Shown here in pieces: positions 49,454-50,651 of a DNA stretch of 50,651 nucleotides (the stretch's first letter is position 1; every line of letters starts with the position of its first letter). The notes beneath the pieces were generated by a model. The model was not told the origin of the DNA, ran no database searches, and saw nothing but the letters and a program-made list of their open reading frames with translations. Made by a program: the position numbers and the translations under genes. The stretch lies in NCBI GenBank assembly GCA_902798835.1, contig CADBYN010000002.1, forward strand, positions 1 through 50,651, given 5' to 3'. This stretch comes from Candidatus Avelusimicrobium bubulum (lineage in GTDB: Bacteria > Elusimicrobiota > Elusimicrobia > Elusimicrobiales > Elusimicrobiaceae).

Positions 49454-50611
49454 ATGAGCGTTACGAATTTAATTTTTTCCGACCTTGAACTGCCCACTTC
49501 CTCTTTTTCCTGCGGACCGGGGCAAGGGTTGCCGTCTGTGCGCAAAGCACTTTTGCACGAAACATTTTTTGAGCGCAGCCACCGCGCAGCCGATATTACG
49601 TACGACGGGTTTTACAAACAATGTACCGAAAACTTACGCACGCTTTTGCACATCCCGGCAGATTACACCATTTTCTTTTTCCCAGGCGGCGCTACTGCTG
49701 CCATGGATGCGGTGGTATGGAGTTTAGCCCGAAATAGTATTTCCGGCGTAGATATTGGCGCGTTTAGCCATTTGTTATGTGAAGCAATATCAGGCCGCTT
49801 GGATAATGTTTCCAGACACTTTGTTACCGCAGATAAAAACTTTTTGCCGCAAGGCTTGCCCGATACTTGCGCCAGTTTGGTATTACTTACGCCCAATGAA
49901 ACATCCACCGGCGTGCAACTGCCCGATGATTATTTGTTACACGTTTGGAACAACCGGGGAACAGATACATTAGTCGCCTGGGACACCACCTCTTGCGCGG
50001 GTGGGCGCCAACTACCGCCAGCCGCGTACGACATCCAAATTTTTGGTCTGCAAAAATGCTTGGGGGCCGGCGGCGGAACGTGCGCAATCGTACTTAGTCC
50101 GCGCGCTGTACAGCGTGCCCAACAACAAACGCGCAATATTCCGTTTTTCCTTGACCTGCGCAACGCGCTGCACTTTACGGACAAATACCAAACGCTTAAT
50201 ACCCCCTCCACCATTAATATTTGGATGGCTAACGAAGGGGCTAAATGGATGCTAGCGCATGGCGGTATAGAGGCCATGGAAAATTTATGTAAAGAGCACG
50301 CCAATCACCTGGTAAGCTGGGCACAGAATTCCCCGTATTTTAAACCGTTAATTTCAGACGAAAAATACCGCTCTTTCACCACCCTCACGCTGGCTATTAC
50401 ACACCCCAAAATTACCGGGGAAAAAATTGCCGAAATCTTACGCAATACCGGTAAACAAAACCTCATGGACGGGCTCAAAAAATACCGCACCGTGGCGCAA
50501 GAGAGTTTACGTATTGGGTGTTTCCCGTTTGTGGATACAGACGGTGTAAAGCAGTATAAAAAATTAACCGCTGTGCTGGATAAAATCGCACAGCGGCTAG
50601 TAGAAAAATAA
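49454..50611 (+). CDS. Phosphoserine aminotransferase-like class V aminotransferase
   Basis: 385 residues from ATG 49454, one base after the uvrA stop. It starts NLIFSDLELPTSSFSCGPGQ with the SerC-like GPG and SHR elements (FERSHRAADITYDGFY), FFFPGGATAAMDAVVW, and the PLP-binding Lys201 in QIFGLQKCLGAGGG. It probably makes 3-phosphoserine from 3-phosphohydroxypyruvate and glutamate. The usual SerC Arg/His phosphate-site residues are not all obvious, so another class V role is possible. The last 40 bases of the window hold only a seven-codon stub. Confidence 0.82.
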   Translation: MSVTNLIFSDLELPTSSFSCGPGQGLPSVRKALLHETFFERSHRAADITYDGFYKQCTENLRTLLHIPADYTIFFFPGGATAAMDAVVWSLARNSISGVDIGAFSHLLCEAISGRLDNVSRHFVTADKNFLPQGLPDTCASLVLLTPNETSTGVQLPDDYLLHVWNNRGTDTLVAWDTTSCAGGRQLPPAAYDIQIFGLQKCLGAGGGTCAIVLSPRAVQRAQQQTRNIPFFLDLRNALHFTDKYQTLNTPSTINIWMANEGAKWMLAHGGIEAMENLCKEHANHLVSWAQNSPYFKPLISDEKYRSFTTLTLAITHPKITGEKIAEILRNTGKQNLMDGLKKYRTVAQESLRIGCFPFVDTDGVKQYKKLTAVLDKIAQRLVEK

Positions 50612-50651
50612 ATGTATAAAGAATTCGTGGGGAAATAAGCAACCCAATAAT

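Noticed and set aside
50612-50651. Start of a further gene at the window end
   Set aside because: The ATG at 50612 runs only eight codons to a stop; nothing can be called.

Overview
The window looks like a chromosomal segment of a host-associated member of the Elusimicrobiota (Elusimicrobium-like). This is an inference from several signs: solitary type IV pilin genes with a near-identical [19 protein letters not shown] leader, an HydF [FeFe]-hydrogenase maturase, a Gram-negative-type OmpA lipoprotein, moderate GC content, and an anaerobe-type acyl-CoA dehydrogenase fused to an EtfA domain. No rRNA or other definitive marker is present. I see no CRISPR array, insertion sequence or integrase.

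Layout. 0-5.6 kb (minus): a cluster running from a TPR/SpoIID-like protein, split by a one-base frameshift, through a glycosyltransferase and an acyl-CoA dehydrogenase-EtfA fusion to a lipoprotein cut by the window edge. 5.6-11.2 kb (minus): a pilin remnant, an anchored coiled-coil protein, aspS, hisS and a pilin. 11.3-15.7 kb (plus): a secreted Cys-rich protein, a DUF1189-like membrane protein and a tightly overlapping queuosine/folate operon (queD, queE, folE, folP, a PTPS-III-like protein, folK). The PTPS-III-like protein sits where a folB would be expected. 15.7-17.2 kb: an OmpA lipoprotein with a Cys-rich neck, and a pilin. 17.2-19.9 kb (minus): two tandem paralogues with an N-terminal signal or anchor and a C-terminal CheY-like receiver, the oddest protein-level observation. 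20.0-22.5 kb: frr, tRNA-Thr(CGU), an unknown secreted protein and another pilin.

22.5-38.05 kb is a compact podovirus-type element related to Bordetella phage BPP-1 in its head genes. Reading on the minus strand it holds small and large terminase, portal, Bbp19-like protein, scaffold-like protein, major capsid, Bbp16-like cement protein, tail tubular A- and B-like proteins, a small coiled-coil protein, a tail fibre, and a lysis cassette (XhlA-like, GH24 endolysin, holin-like, overlapping Rz/Rz1-like pair). A divergent LexA/CI-type S24 repressor closes it. It has no integrase, no replication genes and no large ejection proteins, so it is about 15.5 kb of packaging, virion and lysis functions only. 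That is compatible with a reduced prophage, a satellite or a gene-transfer-agent-like particle. Two good minus-strand promoters in it share an upstream box whose distance from the -35 differs by 11 bp, about one helical turn. Directly after the repressor, 38.06-38.41 kb encodes what looks like a stand-alone structured RNA with a sigma70 promoter, long-range helices and an intrinsic terminator; I cannot assign it to a known class.

38.4-50.6 kb is ordinary chromosome: hydF (minus), a polyprenyl diphosphate synthase plus dxs plus a LOG-family protein (plus), a minus operon of flippase-like membrane protein, gamma-carbonic-anhydrase-like protein, CheY-like receiver and TPR protein, then uvrA and a SerC-like aminotransferase (plus). 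Several genes carry a -10 box only 6-8 nt before the ATG with no Shine-Dalgarno sequence, suggesting that leaderless transcripts are common here.
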